Source of the DNA: an uncultured Saprospiraceae bacterium
GTDB lineage: Bacteria > Bacteroidota > Bacteroidia > Chitinophagales > Saprospiraceae
Direction: 5' to 3'
Length of the DNA: 64,000 nucleotides
Assembly (NCBI GenBank): GCA_937921595.1
Contig: CAKZTD010000239.1
Location: forward strand, 18,797-82,796
A program made the position numbers and the translations under genes. The notes under the pieces are model-generated. The model did no database searches. It saw only the letters and a list, made by a program, of their open reading frames with translations, and was not told the DNA's origin. Shown here in pieces: positions 7,542-17,986 of this stretch; position 1 is the first letter of the stretch, and each line of letters begins with the position of its first letter.

Positions 7542-8342
7542 ATGAATGCTGGATATACTATAAAATTAGCGCAATTTGAAGGTCCTTTTGATCTACTTCT
7601 CTTTTTCATTGAAAGAGATGAATTAGATATACACGATATTCCAATATCTGTTATTGCCAATGATTTTTTAGATTATATCAAAGCAATGGAATCTTTGAAT
7701 ATTGACTTGGCCAGTGAATTTATTTTAGTAGCAGCGACCTTGATGAGAATCAAAGCCAAAATGTTGATTCCTCGCAAGCCAATTGATGAGGAAGGAAACG
7801 AAATAGATCCTCGGGATGAATTAGTAAGACGTCTAATAGAATACAAGCGTTACAAAAGTGTTCTGGAGGAAATGAGGCAATTGGAAGAGGACCGTTCTTT
7901 CAGATCTCCAAGAGGAAATACGGTCAGAGAATTAAAGAAGATTGCAGAACGTGCATTAGTGGATGTTGAATTGGAATCTTTGAATCTTTTTAAATTGATG
8001 CAAGCATTCGAACGAGTGTTGGCAAGAGTAGCAGATAAAAAACAAAAAACTGTTCACAAGGTATACGCCTATCGACATACTGTTCCGGGGCAACAGATTT
8101 ATATTTTGACTAGAGTACAGAAAGGAGCGAAGACCGATTTTAAAGCAATTTTTGGAAAATGTGAAGATCGTGTACATGCGATCGTTACCTTCCTTGCGCT
8201 TCTGGAATTACTCAATATGCAAAAGGTAAAATGTTTAACCGGAGGAATGGGAATCAATAATATTTGGTTGACTGTACCTGAAGAAGATGATCGTCCAGAT
8301 GTAGTACATGAGGACTCGATCAAAAAAGAGGAGGAGGAATAG
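7542..8342 (+). CDS. scpA: Segregation and condensation protein A
   Basis: The 266-residue protein starts with YTIKLAQFEGPFDLLLFFIERDELDIHDIPIS, the signature of the kleisin ScpA, which bridges SMC heads in chromosome condensation. The central part is helical and charged (EYKRYKSVLEEMRQLEEDRSF) and the C-terminus has the winged-helix segment AIVTFLALLELLNMQKV, followed by an acidic tail. I start at the ATG at 7542: an in-frame TTG at 7533 lies inside the promoter element. scpB is not adjacent. The gene converges with DUF5682 across an inverted repeat. Confidence 0.95.
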   Translation: MNAGYTIKLAQFEGPFDLLLFFIERDELDIHDIPISVIANDFLDYIKAMESLNIDLASEFILVAATLMRIKAKMLIPRKPIDEEGNEIDPRDELVRRLIEYKRYKSVLEEMRQLEEDRSFRSPRGNTVRELKKIAERALVDVELESLNLFKLMQAFERVLARVADKKQKTVHKVYAYRHTVPGQQIYILTRVQKGAKTDFKAIFGKCEDRVHAIVTFLALLELLNMQKVKCLTGGMGINNIWLTVPEEDDRPDVVHEDSIKKEEEE

Positions 8343-8350
8343 GGCAAGCC

Positions 8351-8425
8351 AACAAGTTGTTAAGTTAATAAGTTAGCAATTCGCTCTATTTATTGTTCAC
8401 TTATTAACTTAATACTTTGCTAACT
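8351..8425. repeat. AAGTTAATAAGT-family inverted repeat between convergent genes
   Basis: TTAAGTTAATAAGT (8360-8373) pairs perfectly with ACTTATTAACTTAA (8399-8412), and GTTAGCAA (8372-8379) can pair with TTGCTAAC (8418-8425). It probably works as a bidirectional terminator for scpA and the DUF5682 gene, although T tracts are weak. Confidence 0.65.
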
Positions 8426-10680
8426 TAATTCAGTCCCAACAACATCTTCGCCGTCGGCAATACCAGCTCAGCTCTTTCCATATTAAAAACTACTTCCATT
8501 TCATTTTCTGATTCTTTTAGTTTTCCGCGTTTGGCAAGGTCCATCATCTTTTGACGTTCCGGACCAGAGAACTCTGAAAAGGTTCTTCTTAATAAAGGCA
8601 GTAATTCTTGAAAAGTTGGAGACATAGATAAATCCTTGATCCATTCATCCAAGATATTCCAAAGAGCAGGTTGGTGAATCAGCAATAATCCGCTACCATA
8701 TAAAAAACCTTCGATCCATTGAGCAGCATCCAGTGATTCATTGGCAGTCGATAAAGCGTAGCGCATTTGTGTTACGGTTTCATTGATGTCAAAATATTCT
8801 TTGTCGAACAAAATTCGGATGGAACCACCACGAAGCATACCACTTACTTTTTTCGTAGTTGAAATTTTGTGAAGGGCTTGATACCAATCTTTTAAATGTT
8901 TTTCTTCGTTTAAAATATTAAGCGATTGATTGACTTCGAGCAGGCGATCAAAAACTTCCTTGCTGGCTTCTTCATTTATTGAGATACAAGCAGTCGGTAA
9001 ACCGATACAAATTCTTGGGATGATATTTTCCAAAACTTGTTCAATCGCCTGAATGTCCATTTGCCGAGTGCTCCCATAACGGATGGCATTCACTAAGGCT
9101 GGCAATGCTTCCATCAAATTGTGAACATCCTTAGTTAAAGCAGAAAGGTTTTTTAAATGTAAAACCAATTCTTTAACCGCATCAGGGAGATCAGCATTTA
9201 AGGTCGATTCGACTAGAGCAGTCAATTCAGGAAGTGTTTTTATTTCTTTGGCTTTCGAAACCACATAATTATTCGCTGCTGAAAAAACCGTGTTTCCCCA
9301 CATCCCCGCTTCAATGACATCAATGGCAAAATCAGGTAACCATTCCAATTTCCAGATTTCTTTAAAACTTCCGGTTACTCTTTTTGAGATTTTCTGTTGA
9401 ATGCCCCAGTGAATATCTAAGATGTTTAATCGGTGGAGCAGGTGACTTGCAAGGAGATGAGTAGGCTTTCGAAGATCTAATTCCTTGTCGATTGCTTCAG
9501 TAGATTTTTTTTCTTTAGAAAGGCGAGCTGACTTGATTGTTTTTTCTAAATCCTGTTGTAATGGAACAACCGGGATCTCTGGCGGAACAGATCCCATGAC
9601 ATCTCCGATGACTAATTTTTTATCAATCAAATCCATTTTTGAGTCATAACCTTCACAAAAAATCGAAACAGCAGCTTCGTACATTTCGTCCATTCCCGGA
9701 ACGGATAAGCCTCGCATGGTTGAAAGTGTTTCTGCTAATCGAACCGCTTCAATGACATGAGCAGAAGAAGCATCTAATTCTTCTTTTCGAAAAAGGCGAG
9801 CAACTTTCGTCATCCAATGAATGACAATATCTTTTCGATGTTGATATAATAATTGATAATAAGCAGGGGAAATCACGCCCGCTCGGTAACCACTTTGAAA
9901 AGACAGGCGATCAAAAGTCCAAGGCACCCAAGTAGATTTTGTATTGACTTTTTTTATGCCTTTTAAAATCGCATTATCTGTTTTCGCAGGAAAGTAATGT
10001 ACATTTTGTAAAACAGGAGCATGCCAGGCACCACAGATTACTGCAACATTTTTAAAGCCCTCTTTCCATGCTTTTCGAATACTGTTGCGCATAAAAGCTT
10101 CTCGCTGTTGTTCTCTTCTAGATTTTGGCGGAAGGTTTTCCCGCATAGATCCGATGAGTTCTATAATCGCAGGAAAGATAGCTTCTGGATTTTCTTCTTG
10201 CTCAAACATCACTTCCCACCATCGTTCGCTATCCGTGTAGCCAGATGCTTTTGCAGCATAAGCCATCGGATCGCGATGCATTAATTTTTCTTCTTCCGAA
10301 AGTTCAGGTTCTTTTTCTACCATCACCTCAATAGACATTTGGATCTTCTCTTTTGCCATGTTGTTCAATCCGAAATGCAAACTCTGAGGTAGATCCATAA
10401 ACTGAACTTGGATATTATTTTTTAAACAATATTTCATTGCCTGCCATTCCGGAGAAAAATCTGCGAAAGGAAAATAAGCAGCCTGCGTCAGATCTTTTGG
10501 ATTGTAAACGAGTAGTGCAACCGGTGGTTCTAGTTTGACATTGCGAACGTACTCAATCAGTTTATCAGCATCTGGTGGCCCTTCGATCAATACGATGTCT
10601 GGCTGAAGAGCCTGCATGGCATTCAACATACTTTTGGTAGATCCTGGTCCGTGATGTCGTATTCCGAAAATTGTTACCAT
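8425..10680 (-). CDS. DUF5682 family protein with TraB/Tiki-like N-terminal motifs
   Basis: This 751-residue soluble protein opens with MVTIFGIRHHGPGSTKS, has VLIEGPPDADKL at residues 30-41 and NVAVICGAWHAPVL at 211-224, preceded by a REAFMRNSIRKA helix. The full protein fits DUF5682. The order GxxH, then a Glu strand, then R..M..I, then G.wH resembles the TraB/PrgY-Tiki-ChaN-EreA fold; that link is my inference. The remaining 500 residues are mostly helical without known domains. It is last in the DUF5691 - MoxR - DUF5682 run, 79 bp after the ATPase. Such clusters elsewhere also carry a vWA gene and a SWIM-finger gene, not seen here. Function unknown. Confidence 0.85.
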   Translation of the reverse strand: MVTIFGIRHHGPGSTKSMLNAMQALQPDIVLIEGPPDADKLIEYVRNVKLEPPVALLVYNPKDLTQAAYFPFADFSPEWQAMKYCLKNNIQVQFMDLPQSLHFGLNNMAKEKIQMSIEVMVEKEPELSEEEKLMHRDPMAYAAKASGYTDSERWWEVMFEQEENPEAIFPAIIELIGSMRENLPPKSRREQQREAFMRNSIRKAWKEGFKNVAVICGAWHAPVLQNVHYFPAKTDNAILKGIKKVNTKSTWVPWTFDRLSFQSGYRAGVISPAYYQLLYQHRKDIVIHWMTKVARLFRKEELDASSAHVIEAVRLAETLSTMRGLSVPGMDEMYEAAVSIFCEGYDSKMDLIDKKLVIGDVMGSVPPEIPVVPLQQDLEKTIKSARLSKEKKSTEAIDKELDLRKPTHLLASHLLHRLNILDIHWGIQQKISKRVTGSFKEIWKLEWLPDFAIDVIEAGMWGNTVFSAANNYVVSKAKEIKTLPELTALVESTLNADLPDAVKELVLHLKNLSALTKDVHNLMEALPALVNAIRYGSTRQMDIQAIEQVLENIIPRICIGLPTACISINEEASKEVFDRLLEVNQSLNILNEEKHLKDWYQALHKISTTKKVSGMLRGGSIRILFDKEYFDINETVTQMRYALSTANESLDAAQWIEGFLYGSGLLLIHQPALWNILDEWIKDLSMSPTFQELLPLLRRTFSEFSGPERQKMMDLAKRGKLKESENEMEVVFNMERAELVLPTAKMLLGLN

Positions 10681-10695
10681 GTATTTACAGTGGTG

Positions 10696-10756
10696 AGAGG
10701 TGAGGAGTGGGGGTGAGGGCTTTTAGTTCACTCTTTACCTCTCACTCCTCACCTCT
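10696..10756. repeat. CCTCACT-family inverted repeat between MoxR and DUF5682 genes
   Basis: AGAGGTGAGGAGTG (10696-10709) and CACTCCTCACCTCT (10743-10756) form a perfect 14-bp stem. It fills most of the gap inside an apparent operon and could attenuate or process the transcript. No T tract follows in the direction of transcription. Confidence 0.75.
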
Positions 10757-10759
10757 GTT

Positions 10760-11860
10760 TTATAGTAATTCCTTACAAGCTCGATATAAATCCTTCCAAT
10801 CCTTCCGCTCTTTCACAATCGTCTCCAAGTATTCCTGCCAAATCATTTTATCTTGAATCGGATCTTTAACAATTGCTCCTGTGATACTCGCTGCCAAATC
10901 ATTCGCTTTTAAAGTACCATCACCAAAGTGAGCAGCTAGAGCTTGTCCACTATTGATTACGGAAATCGCTTCCGCTGTACTCAAGGTAGCGCTTGGTGTT
11001 TTTAATTTTGTTCGACCATCGGTTGTTGCTCCATTCCGTAATTCTCTAAAGATCATGACCAATCTTTGGATCTCTTTTACCGAAGCAGCTTTTGCAGGAA
11101 TATCAAGTGATGCACCAATTTTTGTAACTCTGGTTTGAACTATTTTTACTTCTTCATCTAGTGTTTTTGGAAGTGGCATCACCACGGTATTGAAACGTCG
11201 ACGCAGGGCACTCGATAATTCATTTACCCCTTTGTCTCGATCATTGGCTGTAGCTATAATATTAAAACCTGGTATTGCTTGTACTTCCATGCTCAACTCA
11301 GGAACAGGTAATATTTTTTCAGAAAGAACGGTGATCAAGGTGTCTTGTACATCAGAAGGAATCCGAGTTAATTCTTCCACTCTTGCTATCTTCCCATTTT
11401 GCATTGCTTTTAAAACAGGACTGGAAACAACGGCTTCCATTGAAGGACCTTTGGATAAAAGCTGAGCATAATTCCAACCATATCGTAGCGAGTCTTCATT
11501 CATACCTGCTGACCCTTGAACCAATAATTTAGAGTCGCCACTAATCGCTGCTGCTAAATGTTCCGAGACCCAAGTCTTTGCTGTTCCAGGAATACCGATA
11601 AGCAAAAGTGCTCGATCTGTAACTAAAGTCGCTACAGCAATTTCGATCAGTCTTCTGTTTCCAAAATACTTAGGTTCGATTTCCGTACCATCTTCGAGTG
11701 TTCCACCCATCAAATAAGTAACGACTGCCCAAGGAGATAAATTCCAATTCTTAGGTCGTTGGCGGTCATCAATTTTCTGTAGTTTCTTCAACTCGTCAGC
11801 ATATGCATCTTCCGCATGAGGACGTAATACTTGCGGTGTTTCTTTTTTCTTTTTTGCCAT
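10760..11860 (-). CDS. MoxR-type AAA+ ATPase of the DUF5691/DUF5682 cluster
   Basis: The 366-residue protein has a Walker A motif GIPGTAKT (89-96), a Walker B-like strand IARVEEL (158-164, with Glu162-Glu163), sensor 1 IIATANDRD (201-209) and an arginine-finger region ALRRRF (219-224). Walker B has VEE where most MoxR proteins have a DE pair, so the catalytic Glu is kept but the usual Asp is replaced. MoxR ATPases act as chaperones that remodel or insert metal into partner proteins, often with a vWA adaptor. The lysine-rich N-terminus is probably disordered. Neighbours are DUF5691 upstream and DUF5682 downstream. Confidence 0.88.
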   Translation of the reverse strand: MAKKKKETPQVLRPHAEDAYADELKKLQKIDDRQRPKNWNLSPWAVVTYLMGGTLEDGTEIEPKYFGNRRLIEIAVATLVTDRALLLIGIPGTAKTWVSEHLAAAISGDSKLLVQGSAGMNEDSLRYGWNYAQLLSKGPSMEAVVSSPVLKAMQNGKIARVEELTRIPSDVQDTLITVLSEKILPVPELSMEVQAIPGFNIIATANDRDKGVNELSSALRRRFNTVVMPLPKTLDEEVKIVQTRVTKIGASLDIPAKAASVKEIQRLVMIFRELRNGATTDGRTKLKTPSATLSTAEAISVINSGQALAAHFGDGTLKANDLAASITGAIVKDPIQDKMIWQEYLETIVKERKDWKDLYRACKELL

Positions 11861-11958
11861 GAAGTTTTGTTATATAATCAAGTCAACAAGCTAGTAATTT
11901 ATGCGAATCAGGGTTTAAAATATCGTTGTTTTTTTTGTTCAAAACTAAGAAAAACGAC

Positions 11959-12003
11959 ATTAGGTGTTCGGTGTTTGGGCTCTTCTAATGCCGAACACCT
12001 AAT
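11959..12003. repeat. GTATTCGG/CATTAGG-family hairpin repeat, copy 2
   Basis: ATTAGGTGTTCGG (11959-11971) and CCGAACACCTAAT (11991-12003) form a perfect 13-bp stem with a 19-nt loop that contains TCTTCTAATG. It sits in the 211-bp gap between the DUF5691 and MoxR genes. Confidence 0.8.
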
Positions 12004-12071
12004 ACCGCTAACGTTCAGACTCTAAGCTTATAGACATTTTGTAAATACCTTTCAAACCTAATTCGCATAAC

Positions 12072-13613
12072 TTATTCACTATTGCTTTCTAATTCTTGAA
12101 TGAAGTCTTTTCTAAATTTTAGAATCGATAAAAAAGTATCAATTTCTTTTTCCCAACTATTCCACGCATTGGAATGAGTAGACCAGCCTTTTGACAATTG
12201 ATCAAAAAGTTTTGGATTTGTATGTACTGCTGCTTTTTTTAGAATTGGCCTTAGGTGCCAGCCACTCCAGTAATGAGAAGTCTCTCCTGCAATCCATTTT
12301 TGCATGGCATGAATGAATGCCTTTGATAAAGTTTCTTGCCAAGGTAAATTTACATTTCTTAACAACAAAGACAAAGGAGATTCTTCATCAATTAAACTAT
12401 TTTTTTTATTTATGTGGATGATAGCAATTTTGTTAAAGACTTCTGGACTAATAATATTGAATAGCTGAAGTGGATTGAAATGTTGCCAACGTGCTTTTTG
12501 AAAATTGTCTAACCAAAAGAGTAGAATCTCCTCTGCCCAGCTCATGTTTTTATGCTGTATCGTTGCTTCTGTAACCGCTTGCAACATTAATTCTGACCAT
12601 TCAGATCGTACAAATAATTGTAAGGTTTCTCCGGTTTCTTTATTAAAATGTTTCTCCCAAAAATATGGAGGAACAATAGCTATCATCTGACCTAGGCGGC
12701 TCGCTTTTACACCTCCTTTGAACCAGCGAGTGGAAGGATCAATGCCGTCACGGATCATGTCATCGGTTAATTCCTCAGGAAGTTTAATACTCAGTTTTTC
12801 TTTTTTAGAAGAAGCTTTTGTTTTAAATTCCATCATCTCTACAATTTGTTCAAACATACGTTTACAAAGTCTGGATTGAGGAATACTCGCCAATGCTTTG
12901 GCTGCAGGTTTTCTTATTTCCTTTCGACTATTATCAAGGCACTCTTCTAGAAAGACTTCGTCTTCGTTAGAAGTATTAATTTCTAAAGTTTTAATAAACA
13001 GTGCTTTACTTTGAAGATCATCTTGATCCCAAGTGGATTTCAAAAGTTCAATGACTTCTTTAGAATTTTGACTTCGGAGATATTCTAATAATTGAACGCG
13101 TTGTGCTCTGGTTCCCGTTTCCCAAATGGAAATATCAGGTTGAAAAGAAAGGGTTTGCCATTCTGGATTTTGTTCAATTAGCCAATGACCTCTTTTTCCA
13201 ATTGCAGATTTGAGTATAGACCAAAATGCTGAATTAGTCAAAGACTGATCAAGGAGATTAGGGATGAAATCTAAAGGGATTAGTTTATTGTTTTTCGCAA
13301 GGTGGATAATGAATTCAGGAAGTAGGTCTTCGTATTTGCCTTTTAAAATAAGCTTGAGATGATTTCTGGATTTTTTAGAGCAGGCTATTCCTTTTTCTTT
13401 TGGAGATTTTTCAGGAATTGCTTTGTCCCATGATTTAGGAAAACCTCCGGTTTTTTGCATTAAAGAAAACAAGGCGGCCCCTTGTAATATTAAATGAGCT
13501 GGATCTTTTGAAGTGTCGATGCCAAGGTTTGAAAGTGCTGATTTACTCTCTTCAGAAAGCTTGGAGCGATCTGTTCCGATCAATGCAACTTTTACTAATT
13601 CGTTCCAGGGCAT
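12072..13613 (-). CDS. DUF5691 family protein
   Basis: The protein has about 513 residues from the ATG at 13613, giving MPWNELVKVALIGTDRSKL, which matches DUF5691 starts; eight further residues encoded upstream are probably not translated. It is soluble and helical, with HEAT-like repeats around residues 185-265 (RVQLLEYLRSQNSKEVIELL, FLEECLDNSRKEIRKPAAKAL). Family members are found next to MoxR ATPase and DUF5682 genes, as here. Its biochemical role is unknown; a scaffold or substrate-adaptor role is a guess from the repeats. The stop is followed by a 211-bp gap containing a hairpin repeat, so the operon may be broken there. Confidence 0.8.
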   Translation of the reverse strand: MPWNELVKVALIGTDRSKLSEESKSALSNLGIDTSKDPAHLILQGAALFSLMQKTGGFPKSWDKAIPEKSPKEKGIACSKKSRNHLKLILKGKYEDLLPEFIIHLAKNNKLIPLDFIPNLLDQSLTNSAFWSILKSAIGKRGHWLIEQNPEWQTLSFQPDISIWETGTRAQRVQLLEYLRSQNSKEVIELLKSTWDQDDLQSKALFIKTLEINTSNEDEVFLEECLDNSRKEIRKPAAKALASIPQSRLCKRMFEQIVEMMEFKTKASSKKEKLSIKLPEELTDDMIRDGIDPSTRWFKGGVKASRLGQMIAIVPPYFWEKHFNKETGETLQLFVRSEWSELMLQAVTEATIQHKNMSWAEEILLFWLDNFQKARWQHFNPLQLFNIISPEVFNKIAIIHINKKNSLIDEESPLSLLLRNVNLPWQETLSKAFIHAMQKWIAGETSHYWSGWHLRPILKKAAVHTNPKLFDQLSKGWSTHSNAWNSWEKEIDTFLSILKFRKDFIQELESNSE

Positions 13614-13675
13614 GAATATGATTTTATATTCATGCAAGGTAAAAAACTTAGAATAAAAAAGAGTAGAAAGAACAG

Positions 13676-14935
13676 CTAAGGTTTAATTTCGTAGCGAGTA
13701 GGGCGTGATAGATTTTTTGTTTTGTTATTTGTCGGATTGAATTTATTTTTTAAAAAATCTCTCATCGGTTTTTCAATATAATTATAAGAAAGGTAGGCTG
13801 CGAAAATCGTTGCGATAGTAAAAACAAGTAAACCAGTAATTGCCAACCAAAGAGGAGGTGCAGCAGGTGTGTTTACTGCAAAATCAATCGACGCATTTGC
13901 ATCAGTTAAAATATTTGCGTCAGCAGCTTTCCAATAACCTCTTAATATATAATAGCATAAGATGATGGGAAAATGAATCATATAAATAGAGTAAGAGATG
14001 TCGCCAAGGAATTGAAAACTTTTAAAACTTAACATCTTTTTGCCAAGGCCATTATTGTAAGCGACCATTAGTATGAATGGAGCAAATAGCAATATGGAAA
14101 CAATGTCCGGCATGATATTAAAGCTCCAGGAAACTATAAATAAAAATGCTAATCCAAAGAGAGCACTAGAACGAGAAAACCATGAATGACCCCAGTTTTT
14201 TTCGAAAGCTAGGTAAACGAGCATGCCTAATAGGAAGCCACCAATACAACGCATAAACCCTGAGCCGACCATGACATCTACGGTGTTGAGTAATTCCGAT
14301 CGCAATCCCATATAGCTTACTCTCTCTGCAAATTGTGCAGGTTGGAAATAAAACATAATGGAGAGATAAGCACCAATTATAAAAAGGATAGCACCGTATT
14401 TAAACAGTTGCCTCTTCCTTGTTAATATTAAAATGAAAAGAGGGAATAAAGCGTAAGTCCACCATTCTACACTGATAGACCAAGACGGCGTATTCCAAGT
14501 CGGTTCTGGAAAGAATCCGGTCGTTTGTAATAGAAATACGTTTGCTATAATTGCACTAGAGTCCAGGCTGAGTTGTAAAAAATGGGGGAGTGTATCAAAG
14601 ATCGCTGTATTCTTTATAAATAAAAATAAACCTACCATGATCAGTAGACTAGCCAAGTGTAAGGGATACAATCGCGCAAATCGGGCTAACATAAATTTCT
14701 TAAATGTTGGCCATTGAAAACCATTGCTAAATTTTTTCTGATAAACGTGGGTGATAATAAAACCACTCAACACAAAAAAGAAATCCACCATGATATACCA
14801 TTTGTTAATCAGGAAGCTTTGCTCCGGATCAACGACAGGCGTTATCAGTACTTGATAGTGGTATATAACCACCATAAGTGCTGCTATTCCTCGTAGAGGT
14901 GTAAGAGATGGTATGTAGTTTTGTCTCATGTACAT
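13676..14935 (-). CDS. Acyltransferase family 3 membrane protein (OafA/YrhL-like)
   Basis: The 419-residue protein has about ten membrane segments and the Acyltransferase-3 signatures: YIPSLTPLRGIAALMVVIYHY at the N-terminus (with the catalytic-type His), VDFFFVLSGFIITHVY, LARFARLYPLHLASL and WSISVEWWTYALFPLF. Such enzymes O-acetylate or acylate cell-surface polysaccharides. The true start may be the second ATG at 14929. It is the first of two surface-polysaccharide genes on this strand; the GT2 gene lies 212 bp upstream. Confidence 0.92.
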   Translation of the reverse strand: MYMRQNYIPSLTPLRGIAALMVVIYHYQVLITPVVDPEQSFLINKWYIMVDFFFVLSGFIITHVYQKKFSNGFQWPTFKKFMLARFARLYPLHLASLLIMVGLFLFIKNTAIFDTLPHFLQLSLDSSAIIANVFLLQTTGFFPEPTWNTPSWSISVEWWTYALFPLFILILTRKRQLFKYGAILFIIGAYLSIMFYFQPAQFAERVSYMGLRSELLNTVDVMVGSGFMRCIGGFLLGMLVYLAFEKNWGHSWFSRSSALFGLAFLFIVSWSFNIMPDIVSILLFAPFILMVAYNNGLGKKMLSFKSFQFLGDISYSIYMIHFPIILCYYILRGYWKAADANILTDANASIDFAVNTPAAPPLWLAITGLLVFTIATIFAAYLSYNYIEKPMRDFLKNKFNPTNNKTKNLSRPTRYEIKP

Positions 14936-15147
14936 AACTTGTCAAACAGGATAATACGTAATGTATCATCTGAAAATTAAATGGTGATTGGGACAGATGG
15001 TAATGGGGTTATCTGAACTTTTCGGATGAAATAATCCGAAAGATAGTGGTGTTGTGTAGGTTGTAAACTGATGCTCTAAATAATTAAAAAACAAGGAGCA
15101 TTAAGTTAACTAGTTTATCAAGTAGAAGAGTTATGCTTTGATATTGA

Positions 15148-16155
15148 TCAACAAAATACGAAAAAATCTTTGTTTTTCAATAACTCAAGCGTTTTCAACT
15201 GTTGGTTAATGCTAGTGATTGCTTCCTTCGCAGCTATTGCAATGATTAATTGGAAAGAGGTCGATTCTTGTAGTGAGTTGACTGACTCAATTTTTACATT
15301 ATAAATATCCTTTCCAATCTTCTTGGGATTGTCTGTAATCCAACGAAATGTAATGTTATGTTGATTTAAAATCTTTGCTATTTCTTTTCCTTTTCTCCCT
15401 GTTCCCCAAAGAATAATTTGTTTTTGAGGCGAATAATCAAGTGCTAAAAAGTGCCGTATTTTTAAATCAAAGAAATGTACATCCGCATAATTCGGGTCAT
15501 TTCGAGAGGTGCGAGCTTGATAATCTCTCCAGTGATGGAGAATTTCAGGGATGGTTTTTATTTTTAAATTATTTTTATAAAAACGAAAAACTAAGTCGTA
15601 ATCTTCTGGATATACGTCCAATTCGAAAGCTTCACATCTGTCCAGGTCTTCTCGGAATATCATCCAGCAAGGAGAAGGGATAACACATTCTTTGTAAATA
15701 TCGGAGAAGTTATTTTCCAGGAGACTTAACTCATTCAACCAGTTTTGGTATTTTATATATCCATTACCGAGTGTTTCTGCTGAAAAATAGCGAACCAAAC
15801 CTGTTGTAATATGACCAGGTCCTGCCTCTAATAATTTAGATTTTAATTTTTCTAATTTAGAAGAAGACATAACATCATCAGCGTCCATTCTACTGATCAA
15901 TTGTCCCTTGCTCTCTAGGTATGCTCTTCGTAAAGCGGGAATAATCCCATGTGCATTGTTTTTAAATACTTTAATTCTGCTATCCTTATCAGCGTAACTT
16001 TTTAAAATATTATAGCTCTGATCTGTAGAATAATCATCGATAGCGATCAATTCCCATTGTTTTTCCGACTGACCTAAGATAGAATCAAGGCACTCTTTCA
16101 AATAAGGAACGGCATTTTTGACAGGAAGAAGGACGGAAATAATAGGTTCAGACAT
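15148..16155 (-). CDS. Glycosyltransferase family 2 with a C-terminal Rossmann-like domain
   Basis: The 335-residue protein has an N-terminal GT-A domain (SVLLPVKNAVPYLKECLDSIL, LIAIDDYSTDQS, and the metal-binding region ISRMDADDVM) with the acceptor-side HHWRDY at about residues 205-210. After residue 240 a second domain starts with QIILWGTGRKGKEIAKIL, a dinucleotide-binding-like turn, followed by FRWITDNPKKIGK. This GT2 plus nucleotide-binding arrangement occurs in O-antigen and capsule loci. The donor and acceptor are unknown. The divergent promoter region for atpD lies upstream. Confidence 0.85.
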   Translation of the reverse strand: MSEPIISVLLPVKNAVPYLKECLDSILGQSEKQWELIAIDDYSTDQSYNILKSYADKDSRIKVFKNNAHGIIPALRRAYLESKGQLISRMDADDVMSSSKLEKLKSKLLEAGPGHITTGLVRYFSAETLGNGYIKYQNWLNELSLLENNFSDIYKECVIPSPCWMIFREDLDRCEAFELDVYPEDYDLVFRFYKNNLKIKTIPEILHHWRDYQARTSRNDPNYADVHFFDLKIRHFLALDYSPQKQIILWGTGRKGKEIAKILNQHNITFRWITDNPKKIGKDIYNVKIESVNSLQESTSFQLIIAIAAKEAITSINQQLKTLELLKNKDFFVFC

Positions 16156-16370
16156 AGATTGTATAATCGATGAAGCGATTTTATAGTATTGGAAATCAGG
16201 TTAAAATCAATAAAAACGCATAAAACGCAAGCTTTTGCCAAAGATATACATTTCAATTTTTTTAAAACAATGCCTTCAGAGCAAAACCTCAATTGTTGTT
16301 GATTTGTTTTTAAGATGAAAAAAAGATAATTATAGACCACCTTTTAGTTTTTCTAATAATAAAAAAGGTG

Positions 16371-16378
16371 TATCTTTG
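16371..16378 (+). promoter_or_regulatory. -7 element TATCTTTG of the atpDC operon
   Basis: TATCTTTG is followed by CAGCGTTTTTTAG, and the ATG of atpD is 53 nt downstream. The atpB promoter (56454-56461) has the same CTTTGCAGCG run, so the two ATP synthase operons have matching start regions. Confidence 0.6.
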
Positions 16379-16403
16379 CAGCGTTTTTTAGAAAACCTAT
16401 TAA

Positions 16404-17948
<1,545 letters not shown>

Positions 17949-17986
17949 TCAATTAAAAATAACAATAATTCAATTAAGAATTGATT

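Noticed and set aside
11831-12025. Plus-strand small frame between MoxR and DUF5691 genes
   Set aside because: It begins antisense to the MoxR gene start and continues through the hairpin repeat; no coding signs.
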